Source: Desulfoplanes sp.
Lineage (GTDB): Bacteria; Desulfobacterota; Desulfovibrionia; Desulfovibrionales; Desulfomicrobiaceae
DNA length: 7,397 bases
Assembly: GCA_028708105.1 (NCBI GenBank)
Contig: JAQVZR010000080.1
Location: 1-7,397 of the forward strand
Direction: 5' to 3'
The translations under genes and the position numbers were made by a program. The notes under the pieces were generated by a model that worked only from the letters and a program-made list of their open reading frames with translations, was not told the origin of the DNA and made no database searches. Shown one piece after another: positions 1 to 6,356 of this stretch (its first letter is position 1; the number at the start of each line of letters is the position of its first letter).

Positions 1-103
1 TCCCGATATCGGCGTTACCTGGCCTCTGGACGGGAACGAGCCCGTACTTTCGGACAAGGATCAATCCGGAAAGTCCTTTGCCCATGCCGAGGTGTTCTCA
101 TGA
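1..103 (+). CDS. rfbC: dTDP-4-dehydrorhamnose 3,5-epimerase, C-terminal end only
   Basis: Only the last 33 codons are inside the window; they read in frame from base 2 to a TGA at 101-103. The tail contains the pattern DIGVTWPL followed by P-V-L-S-D-K-D, which is the usual C-terminal signature of RmlC/RfbC cupin epimerases (the family consensus is close to IGIxWPL...PxLSxKD). RmlC converts dTDP-4-keto-6-deoxy-glucose to dTDP-4-keto-L-rhamnose in the cytoplasm, the third step of dTDP-L-rhamnose synthesis. The stop overlaps the start of the next gene in an ATGA arrangement, and that next gene is the RmlD reductase acting on its product, which supports the call strongly. The catalytic His and Asp residues lie upstream of the window and cannot be checked. 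Confidence 0.9.
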   Translation, partial: PDIGVTWPLDGNEPVLSDKDQSGKSFAHAEVFS

Positions 104-969
104 AAGTTCTGCTTATAGGCAGCGGAGGACAACTGGGCTGGGAGCTTTGCCGGACATGCCCGCCCTCCATAAATTTTGTGCCTCTGGATTACCCTGAAAT
201 TGATCTGAGCGATGGCATGCATGTTGACCGTCTGGTGTCTGAAATACAGCCTGACTGGGTGATCAATGCGGCAGCCTATACCGCGGTGGACAAAGCCGAA
301 TCCGAGCTGGAAAAAGCCCGGGCCGTCAATGGTGCAGGTGTTGGTTCGCTGGCATCTTCCGTCGCCAGGATAGAAGGCAGGCTTGTTCAGATCTCCACTG
401 ATTTTGTTTTTGATGGAGAACACGGAGGTGCCTACCCACCCGATGCCGAGTGTTCCCCCCTGGGAGTCTATGGCCAAACAAAACGAGAGGGTGAGCTGGC
501 GGCATTGGAGGCGTTACCGGGGCGGGTACTGCTTCTCAGAACGGCCTGGCTCTATTCGTCTCACGGAACAAATTTCGTCAAGACAATGCTGCGATTGATG
601 AAAGAAAAAGATCAGTTGGGCGTTGTTGATGACCAGATTGGAACCCCTACATGGGCCCACGGCTTGGCCACAACGATCTGGAGAGGCATCGATCGGAACC
701 TGACAGGTTGCTATCACTGGACGGATGCAGGTGTTGCCAGCTGGTATGACTTTGCTGTCGCCATCAGGGACGAAGGCATTGCCTGCGGCCTGCTGAAAAA
801 TGCCCTTCCTGTTTCCCCCATTCCCTCCTCTGCCTACCCCACACCAGCCCAACGACCTTCAAACAGTGTTCTTTCCAAAACCTCAACGTGGAAAGATTTT
901 GATATCCAGCCCGTGCACTGGCGGGAACAGCTGCGTTCTATGCTTCAGGAGATGTGTACCCATGCGTAG
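100..969 (+). CDS. rfbD: dTDP-4-dehydrorhamnose reductase (RmlD)
   Basis: 289 residues, normal length for RmlD, which reduces dTDP-4-keto-L-rhamnose to dTDP-L-rhamnose with NAD(P)H. It is an extended short-chain dehydrogenase. Visible motifs are the nucleotide-binding GSGGQLG at 7-13, NAAAYTAVDKAE at 56-67, STDFVFDG at 99-106 and the catalytic pair Y124/K128 (YGQTK). Further family blocks are RTAWLYS at 147-153, DQIGTPT at 178-184 and RPSNSVL at 252-258. The start ATG at 100 is preceded by GAGGTG at 89-94 with a 5-base spacer and overlaps the rfbC stop by 4 bases. The reading frame ends 8 bases inside rfbB. The tight overlaps on both sides imply coupled translation as rfbC-rfbD-rfbB. Nothing in the sequence is unusual for the family. 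Confidence 0.96.
   Translation: MKVLLIGSGGQLGWELCRTCPPSINFVPLDYPEIDLSDGMHVDRLVSEIQPDWVINAAAYTAVDKAESELEKARAVNGAGVGSLASSVARIEGRLVQISTDFVFDGEHGGAYPPDAECSPLGVYGQTKREGELAALEALPGRVLLLRTAWLYSSHGTNFVKTMLRLMKEKDQLGVVDDQIGTPTWAHGLATTIWRGIDRNLTGCYHWTDAGVASWYDFAVAIRDEGIACGLLKNALPVSPIPSSAYPTPAQRPSNSVLSKTSTWKDFDIQPVHWREQLRSMLQEMCTHA
947..951 (+). promoter_or_regulatory. Shine-Dalgarno site deciding the rfbB start
   Basis: AGGAG lies 10 bases before the ATG at 962. It supports that ATG over the earlier in-frame ATG at 800, which would add 54 residues unlike anything in the family. The site is inside the end of rfbD. Confidence 0.7.
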
Positions 970-2062
970 ATTACTCATTACCGGAGGTGCTGGATTTATC
1001 GGAGTAAATTTTGTCTATTACTGGCTCAAAGAGCATCCAGACGATCGGGTTGTTGTGCTGGATGCCCTCACCTATGCGGGGAATCGGGAGAGTGTACGCG
1101 AGGCAGAAAGAAATCCGCATTTTCAATTCGTACACGGAAACATTCTGAATCAGCCCCTGGTGGAACAACTGCTCCGGGACGAACAACTGGATACGATCGT
1201 CCATTTTGCGGCCGAAAGCCATGTGGATCGTTCCATCACCGGCCCCGATGCCTTTATTGAAACGAATATTGTGGGGACGCACAGCCTGCTGAAGGCAGCT
1301 AGACAGATATGGCTGGAAGAACGCAAAGGAGCAGGTCCTTTCCGTTTTCATCATGTCTCAACAGATGAAGTCTACGGCACCCTGGGCCGGGGCGATGCGC
1401 CTTTTTGCGAGGACACGCCCTATGCGCCCAATTCCCCCTATGCCGCGAGCAAGGCGTCCTCAGACCATCTCGTCCGCGCCTACCATGAAACCTATGGGCT
1501 GCCTGTTTCCATCAGTAATTGCTCCAATAATTACGGACCCTTTCAATTTCCAGAAAAGCTGATCCCCTTGACGATCATCAATGCCCTGCACAACAAACCC
1601 CTCCCCATCTATGGAGACGGCAAACAGATCCGTGACTGGCTCTACGTCCGCGATCACTGCCGGGGCATTGCAATGGTCATGGATGCGGAACAGACCGGGG
1701 AATGCTTCAATATCGGCGGGATCAATGAATGGGAAAATATTGATATTGTCACCCTCATCTGTGATCTCCTTGATGAACGCTTTGCCAAAAATCCAGCTCT
1801 CGCAAGCAGATTCCCCCTGGCCACAAAGCTGCACGCAGGAAAAAGCCGCGACCTCATCACCTTTATCAAAGACCGCCCCGGTCATGACCGCCGCTACGCC
1901 ATTGACCCGACCAAGGCCCAAAAGGTTCTCGGCTATGAACCGGACGAGACCTTTGCTTCCGGCATCAGAAAGACCCTGGACTGGTATCTGGACAATGAAC
2001 CGTGGTGGAGACCGCTTCTGGATGCGGGGTACAGTGAGTGGATTGCCAGGCAGTATAACTGA
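962..2062 (+). CDS. rfbB: dTDP-glucose 4,6-dehydratase (RmlB)
   Basis: 366 residues from the ATG at 962; family members are usually about 355-360. It catalyses NAD-dependent conversion of dTDP-D-glucose to dTDP-4-keto-6-deoxy-D-glucose, the second step of dTDP-rhamnose synthesis. Motifs seen are GGAGFIG at 8-14, DALTYAGN at 34-41, AAESHVDRSI at 83-92 and STDEVYG at 133-139. In the last of these T134, D135 and E136 are the dehydratase catalytic residues. The YxxxK pair is Y160/K164, followed by NCSNNYGP from 186, the GDGKQIRDWLYVRD substrate-binding block from 218 and RPGHDRRYAID at 305-315. The open frame extends upstream to an ATG at 800, but the nucleotide-binding strand begins with MRRLLITGG and a Shine-Dalgarno site precedes 962, so the shorter form is chosen. 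It overlaps rfbD by 8 bases. It is the last gene of the rhamnose block; a 70-base AT-rich gap follows. Confidence 0.97.
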   Translation: MRRLLITGGAGFIGVNFVYYWLKEHPDDRVVVLDALTYAGNRESVREAERNPHFQFVHGNILNQPLVEQLLRDEQLDTIVHFAAESHVDRSITGPDAFIETNIVGTHSLLKAARQIWLEERKGAGPFRFHHVSTDEVYGTLGRGDAPFCEDTPYAPNSPYAASKASSDHLVRAYHETYGLPVSISNCSNNYGPFQFPEKLIPLTIINALHNKPLPIYGDGKQIRDWLYVRDHCRGIAMVMDAEQTGECFNIGGINEWENIDIVTLICDLLDERFAKNPALASRFPLATKLHAGKSRDLITFIKDRPGHDRRYAIDPTKAQKVLGYEPDETFASGIRKTLDWYLDNEPWWRPLLDAGYSEWIARQYN

Positions 2063-2132
2063 AATTTTCATGTCACAAAAATAAAATTACGTAGAAGCAA
2101 TTATAACTATTTAATTATACAAACAATTAATC
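2063..2132 (+). promoter_or_regulatory. AT-rich intergenic gap, possible promoter for the downstream genes
   Basis: This is the largest non-coding stretch in the window and marks the join between the GC-richer rhamnose genes and the AT-rich block. It contains -10-like hexamers (TATAAC at 2102-2107, TATACA at 2116-2121), but I see no convincing -35 box at the right distance from either. A 6-base inverted repeat, TTAATT at 2111-2116 and AATTAA at 2125-2130, ends just before the next start codon. It contains only A and T and is not a credible terminator. A promoter here is plausible from the change of gene block, but the sequence alone does not establish one. Confidence 0.25.
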
Positions 2133-3002
2133 ATGATTAAAGACATCATTGCACTTGCTAGGCCTCATCAGTATGTAAAAAACCTTTTTGTATTTTTACC
2201 TGCATTCTTTGCGTTTAAAATACATCAGCCAGAATTGCTGTGGAAGGCATGTACAGCTTTTTGTGCTTTCTGCATGGTTGCCAGCGCCGTGTATATCCTG
2301 AACGATTGGCTGGATCGTTTTGAAGATGCAAAGCACCCCGTAAAATGTCACAGGCCCCTGGCCTCAGGTCGTATAAAGGGTCCAATGGCGAGTGTTTTTT
2401 TTGCATCTTTCCTGGGGGGAGGAGTCGTACTTGCCTTATATTCCTCGACAAATGTTTTGTATCTTATCTGCCTCTATGTGGCCATGAATATTGCCTATTC
2501 TTTTAAACTAAAGCATATTCCTATCATTGATGTCACTGTGATCTCCATTGGATTTGTAATCCGTCTTTTTGTCGGAGCGGCGGCAACGGGGATTGCGTTG
2601 GTGAATTGGATTATCGTGATGACTTTTTTGCTGGCGCTGTTTTTGTCCCTAGCCAAACGGCGAGATGATGTGCTTCTCTTTCTCAAAACCAACCGTAAAG
2701 CACGGGATGTCATTGACGGCTACAACCTTAAATTTTTGGATGCCTCAATGGTCATGACCGCAGCCATTGTGATCTTGGCATATATTTTATGGTCCATATC
2801 CCCTGAAGTTTCGGCTAAACATGCAAATCCAAATATATATCTGACTTCTGTCTTTGTTGTGCTTGGAATTTTACGATACATGCAGATTACTTTTGTTGAA
2901 GAAAAAAGCGGAAGTCCCACCAAGGTATTATTGCGCGACTGGTTTATTCAGCTCACATTGATGAGTTGGGTAGGAAGTTTTGTGTGGATTTTATATTTTT
3001 AA
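2133..3002 (+). CDS. UbiA-superfamily membrane transferase, decaprenyl-phosphate phosphoribosyltransferase-like
   Basis: 289 residues with roughly nine hydrophobic segments, so an integral inner-membrane protein. The N terminus RPHQYVKN (10-17) and the aspartate-rich motif N57-D58-x-x-D61-x-x-x-D65 followed by HP and RPLASGRI (74-81) are UbiA-superfamily marks. The second conserved region is YSFKLKHIPIIDV at 122-134, with SLAKRRDD at 172-179. This pattern fits the branch typified by mycobacterial Rv3806c and Azorhizobium NoeC better than the aromatic prenyltransferases UbiA and MenA. That branch transfers phosphoribose from PRPP to a polyprenyl phosphate. If so, the product is a polyprenyl-phosphoryl-ribose 5-phosphate precursor of a lipid-linked pentose. 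Its place in a polysaccharide locus fits. No Shine-Dalgarno sequence is visible before the ATG at 2133, but the family motif begins at residue 10, so the start cannot lie much further in. Superfamily membership is firm; the substrate is inferred. Confidence 0.85.
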   Translation: MIKDIIALARPHQYVKNLFVFLPAFFAFKIHQPELLWKACTAFCAFCMVASAVYILNDWLDRFEDAKHPVKCHRPLASGRIKGPMASVFFASFLGGGVVLALYSSTNVLYLICLYVAMNIAYSFKLKHIPIIDVTVISIGFVIRLFVGAAATGIALVNWIIVMTFLLALFLSLAKRRDDVLLFLKTNRKARDVIDGYNLKFLDASMVMTAAIVILAYILWSISPEVSAKHANPNIYLTSVFVVLGILRYMQITFVEEKSGSPTKVLLRDWFIQLTLMSWVGSFVWILYF

Positions 3003-3036
3003 ACCGTGAACTTATTCTGACAATCTAATATTTTTT

Positions 3037-3042
3037 GGGTGA
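3037..3042 (+). promoter_or_regulatory. Ribosome binding site deciding the start of the 792-residue membrane protein
   Basis: GGGTGA lies 5 bases before the ATG at 3048. The alternative in-frame GTG at 3039 sits within this site and has only an AT-rich stretch upstream, so the ATG is preferred. Confidence 0.55.
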
Positions 3043-3047
3043 AAATA

Positions 3048-5426
3048 ATGGAACATAAAAGAACAGACCCCGCACAAATAAAAAAAATAAGTTTACAAAA
3101 TATCAGTAATATTCTTGCATCATTTTTTTTACTTATAAATTTTTTAATATTACTAGTGCCCTTGTATCCCGGCATGCCGCGTGGAGGTCTTGATCCTTCA
3201 TGGGTTCTAGGGATGGTCCACGCAACGGCAGAGCACCTGATTATTGGTCACGATATCATTTTTACATTTGGACCATTTTCGTCGATCTACACAAAAGTTT
3301 TTCATCCTGATACCGATATAATGACGCTCACGTGTTCAACATACCTTGCATTCATGTATTGGATAGCAACGCTATGTATTCTTCGTGGAAAATCACCGTG
3401 GTGGTGGTGGGTTCTGGGTGGATCACTAGTATGTATCCCTTTGAGTAAAGATTCTATACTTCTGCTTTACCCTGTAATAATTGCACTAATTTTAATTAGT
3501 TATAACTTTCACCCTACAAGAAACAAGCTAGTCAATACGTTCTTTACACCATTCTTGATCATCATCCTATTTTTTCCTTTAGGGTTGTTAATTTTGATAA
3601 AAGTGACATTATTACCTGTTTGTTTATTTGCACTTCTTGTAGTTTGCTTTAAATTTTTAAAAGAAAATTATTGGGCATGGATTATTGCATCTGTCGCAAG
3701 TGTTCTAATTTCATTGATTTGTTTTTGGACAATTTCAGGTCAGCCAGCATTTGCTCTGTTAGAATATTTTGGTGGATTACTTCCAATCATCTCGGGATAT
3801 ACGGAAGCAATGTCTTCTTCAGGACCAATTCTAGAAATTATTTCATATTTGATGGCAGCAATGAGTATCCTGCTGGCTATACTTCTTTTGGGAAAAAATA
3901 ATCAAAATAAATTTTATATATGTTTCATATTTTTTATTTATTTATTCATAGGATTTAAACAAGGTTTCGTGAGGCATGATGGCCATGCGATGGCCGCTGG
4001 CTCTTCGATTTTTTTATCAATGATTTTATTAGGGATGTTTATCGATTCAAAACACTATATGTTCGTAATTTTACTCTCTGTTTTATCCTGGGGAATAATC
4101 GATAGTCACTATGTTGGGACATCTACGAAAAATATATTTCTTTCTCATAAATATCAAAATGCATTAAATGAATTGCAAATACGAATAAAAAACTATGATA
4201 TTTTTAATGAAAAATATACAAACGCGATGATTTCACTACGAAAGAAAGGGAATCTTCCTCTTCTCAAGGGTACCTCTGATATTTATTCATATCAACAGTC
4301 ATATCTTATTGCATCCGGAAATAGATGGAGTCCTCGTCCTATATTTCAAAGCTATTCAGCGTATACAAAAACACTCGAGCAGAAAAATCTAGATCACCTG
4401 CTTAGTAAGAATTCTCCGGATAATATTTTTTTCAATGTTCAAACGATTGACGGTCGTCTTCCATCTCTTGACGATGGAAGGAGTTGGCCAGCACTTCTTA
4501 GTGAATATACCCCGATCACATTCGATCGCAGTTTTTTAAGACTCAAGAAAATTTTGCCAGATCAAAAATTTGCTTTAGAAAAAATATCTTCCGCAACCGT
4601 AAAAATGGGAGATAACGTGAGCGTACCTTATAATAGAAATCCTATTTTTGCTGAAATAAAAATCAAACCAACTATACTCGGAAAATTTTTATCTTTACTA
4701 TTCAAACCATCACAGCTCGAAATCGAGCTGAATCTTAACAATGGTGCTTTAAAAAAATACAGGATAATTTCTGGAATGGCCGAAGCAGGATTTATTATTT
4801 CACCATTTATTGCGTCAACACGTGATTTCGTGGCACTTTATTCGAGTACAAATATTCAATATGACCAGCAAGTTAGTGCAATTCGAATATATCCAAAAAA
4901 TTTTAGTTGGGTCTGGAACAAATATTACGACATTACTTTTTCATCAACAAAAAATACAGTTAAAAAAGATATATCTTCCTTGCTTGGCCTCAGTCATATC
5001 GAAAATAATTTCCCCGAAATGGATATCGTTCCTTCCAGTGGAGAGGGCTACATAGACACTATCAATGCTGCCCGCCCAAATCAAAATACTATCACTGTTC
5101 ATAATCTGCTTTATGTTCAAGGCTGGTTAGCTGATTCTATCCAAAACGGAACGATTCCAGAGCAGACATTCATTACGTTACAAAACAATGCAGGAAATAT
5201 TTTTTATGCAAAAACGAAAAAACATCCTCGCCCAGATGTCGCGAAATATTTCAAGAAATCCTCTCTTGCAGATGCAGGATTTACGATTAAACTTGCATTG
5301 CCTAAAACCATGACCGGACAATATAGACTCGGCCTCGCTTATGTAAAAAAAGGCAAATTACACATTTGCTCCCAATTTAACCTACCAATTACCATTGTTT
5401 CCGAGAGAATTCATGATAAAAAATAA
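3048..5426 (+). CDS. Large polytopic membrane protein, putative GT-C-like glycosyltransferase
   Basis: 792 residues; I cannot assign it to a named characterised family. The N-terminal half (about 21-352) has some 11 hydrophobic segments by eye. The first loop, after the segment at 21-40, carries GGLDPSW (46-52) and GHDIIFTFGPF (67-77). A later loop carries KQGFVRHDGH (304-313). A large soluble part (about 355-792) follows. It includes a block with PRPIFQSYSAYT (429-440) and DGRLPSLDDGR (468-478), then a mainly beta-looking stretch. The last part (about 681-784) has QGWLAD and RPDVA (728-732) with a following GF. An acidic residue in the first outer loop after TM1 plus a periplasmic C-terminal domain is the GT-C architecture (PMT, ArnT, arabinosyltransferases), so a lipid-linked sugar donor is plausible. 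It is AT-rich compared with the rhamnose genes, and its 3' end overlaps the next gene by 14 bases. It could instead be a flippase, an acyltransferase or a structural polysaccharide membrane protein. Confidence 0.8.
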   Translation: MEHKRTDPAQIKKISLQNISNILASFFLLINFLILLVPLYPGMPRGGLDPSWVLGMVHATAEHLIIGHDIIFTFGPFSSIYTKVFHPDTDIMTLTCSTYLAFMYWIATLCILRGKSPWWWWVLGGSLVCIPLSKDSILLLYPVIIALILISYNFHPTRNKLVNTFFTPFLIIILFFPLGLLILIKVTLLPVCLFALLVVCFKFLKENYWAWIIASVASVLISLICFWTISGQPAFALLEYFGGLLPIISGYTEAMSSSGPILEIISYLMAAMSILLAILLLGKNNQNKFYICFIFFIYLFIGFKQGFVRHDGHAMAAGSSIFLSMILLGMFIDSKHYMFVILLSVLSWGIIDSHYVGTSTKNIFLSHKYQNALNELQIRIKNYDIFNEKYTNAMISLRKKGNLPLLKGTSDIYSYQQSYLIASGNRWSPRPIFQSYSAYTKTLEQKNLDHLLSKNSPDNIFFNVQTIDGRLPSLDDGRSWPALLSEYTPITFDRSFLRLKKILPDQKFALEKISSATVKMGDNVSVPYNRNPIFAEIKIKPTILGKFLSLLFKPSQLEIELNLNNGALKKYRIISGMAEAGFIISPFIASTRDFVALYSSTNIQYDQQVSAIRIYPKNFSWVWNKYYDITFSSTKNTVKKDISSLLGLSHIENNFPEMDIVPSSGEGYIDTINAARPNQNTITVHNLLYVQGWLADSIQNGTIPEQTFITLQNNAGNIFYAKTKKHPRPDVAKYFKKSSLADAGFTIKLALPKTMTGQYRLGLAYVKKGKLHICSQFNLPITIVSERIHDKK
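4458..4480. repeat. Perfect 8-base inverted repeat inside the membrane protein gene
   Basis: CTTCCATC at 4458-4465 and GATGGAAG at 4473-4480 are exact reverse complements separated by 7 bases. The repeat lies within codons for the conserved-looking RLPSLDDGR segment, so protein constraint may explain it. No T-run follows, so it is not an intrinsic terminator. Confidence 0.4.
4713..4730. repeat. Perfect 8-base inverted repeat with 2-base centre in the membrane protein gene
   Basis: CAGCTCGA at 4713-4720 and TCGAGCTG at 4723-4730 are exact reverse complements around a central AA. It is locally more GC-rich than the surrounding sequence and encodes the alternating strand SQLEIEL. No role is apparent; it may be chance. 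Confidence 0.4.
5403..5407 (+). promoter_or_regulatory. Ribosome binding site deciding the start of the SDR gene
   Basis: GAGAG lies 5 bases before the ATG at 5413, inside the end of the preceding gene. It supports the ATG over the in-frame TTG at 5395, which would only add MFPREF before the conserved nucleotide-binding strand. Confidence 0.5.
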
Positions 5427-6354
5427 AATCATCCTCCCTGGCGGCGCAGGTCTAGTCGGCCAAAACCTTGTGGCCCAACTGATCAACAAAGGTTACTCGA
5501 ATCTTGTTGTTCTGGACAAGCACAAAGCCAACATTGAAGTGCTCCGACGACTTCATCCTGATATCGTTGTCGAGTATGCAGACCTAGCAGAGCCTGGTGG
5601 AACCTGGCAGCGTCATTTTGACGGAGCCGATTCAGTAGTGATGCTGCAGGCACAGATTGGCGACTTACATCTGGAACCCTTCATCCGAAATAATATCACC
5701 TCTACAAAAAATGTACTTGCGGCAATGAAAACATCCGCAGTGCCGTATCTTGTCCACATCAGTTCTTCGGTGGTGGAGTCTGTTGCAGATGACTTTTATA
5801 CAAATACCAAAAAAGAACAGGAACAGATCGTTCTCGAAAGTGGGATTGACTGCGTGGTTCTCCGACCGACCCTGATGTTCGGCTGGTTTGACCGTAAACA
5901 TCTTGGCTGGCTCTCACGTTTCATGCGCAAGGTACCGATCTTCCCCATTCCAGGAGATGGTCGTTTCATGCGTCAACCACTGTATGCCGGTGATTTTTGC
6001 GCCATCATAACCAGCTGCCTGGAAAGCAGGATCAAAGACCAAATATTTAATATTACCGGTCTGGAAAAAGTTGATTATATTGATATTATTCGTGAAATCA
6101 AAAAAGCAACCCGAGCTAAATCCCTCATTCTTACGATTCCTTATTCATTATTTCATATTTTACTGAAAACATGGGCGTTGTTCGATAAAAATCCACCATT
6201 TACGGCGAGTCAGCTCGAAGCACTGATTGCTCATGATGAATTTGAAATCATTGACTGGCCAAAAATATTTTCTGTTCATCCAACCCCTTTTTCTCAGGCC
6301 ATTGATCAAACCTTCAATGATCCTACATACAGCAAAATTATTTTGGAGTTTTAA
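5413..6354 (+). CDS. NAD-dependent epimerase/dehydratase-like extended SDR
   Basis: 313 residues from the ATG at 5413. The N terminus gives a Rossmann fold with GGAGLVG at 10-16, and D35 at the end of the second strand suggests a preference for NAD(H). The active-site elements are a serine cluster S117-S119 and Y129-x-x-x-K133 (YTNTK), as in sugar-nucleotide epimerases and dehydratases. RPTLMFG at 151-157 matches the family block that in many extended SDRs reads RxxNxYG. The fit is looser than for RmlB or GalE, so no specific reaction is assigned; likely roles are epimerisation, reduction or dehydration of an activated sugar. The gene overlaps the membrane protein gene by 14 bases, and the FAD oxidoreductase starts 2 bases after its stop, so the three are probably co-translated. 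Pairing with an FAD enzyme and a UbiA-like transferase suggests action on a lipid-linked sugar, which is inference. Confidence 0.88.
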   Translation: MIKNKIILPGGAGLVGQNLVAQLINKGYSNLVVLDKHKANIEVLRRLHPDIVVEYADLAEPGGTWQRHFDGADSVVMLQAQIGDLHLEPFIRNNITSTKNVLAAMKTSAVPYLVHISSSVVESVADDFYTNTKKEQEQIVLESGIDCVVLRPTLMFGWFDRKHLGWLSRFMRKVPIFPIPGDGRFMRQPLYAGDFCAIITSCLESRIKDQIFNITGLEKVDYIDIIREIKKATRAKSLILTIPYSLFHILLKTWALFDKNPPFTASQLEALIAHDEFEIIDWPKIFSVHPTPFSQAIDQTFNDPTYSKIILEF

Positions 6355-6356
6355 CG

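Noticed and set aside
800..961. N-terminal extension of RmlB from an upstream in-frame ATG
   Set aside because: It would lie inside rfbD and add 54 proline- and cysteine-containing residues with no family match, while the ATG at 962 has a ribosome site and begins directly at the Rossmann strand.
1460..2071. Long antisense open frame of about 200 codons opposite rfbB
   Set aside because: It is the shadow of a strongly supported rfbB coding frame, and its translation shows no recognisable domain. Similar antisense frames at 514-852, 971-1354 and 6160-6609 are rejected for the same reason.
2111..2130. Inverted repeat TTAATT/AATTAA as a terminator for the rhamnose genes
   Set aside because: The stem is only 6 A-T pairs, has no GC content and no T-tract after it, and abuts the next start codon.
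2133..3002. Ubiquinone or menaquinone biosynthesis prenyltransferase (UbiA/MenA proper)
   Set aside because: The aspartate motif with HP and RPLASGRI, the SLAKRRDD block and the glycan-locus context fit the polyprenyl-phosphate phosphoribosyltransferase branch better.
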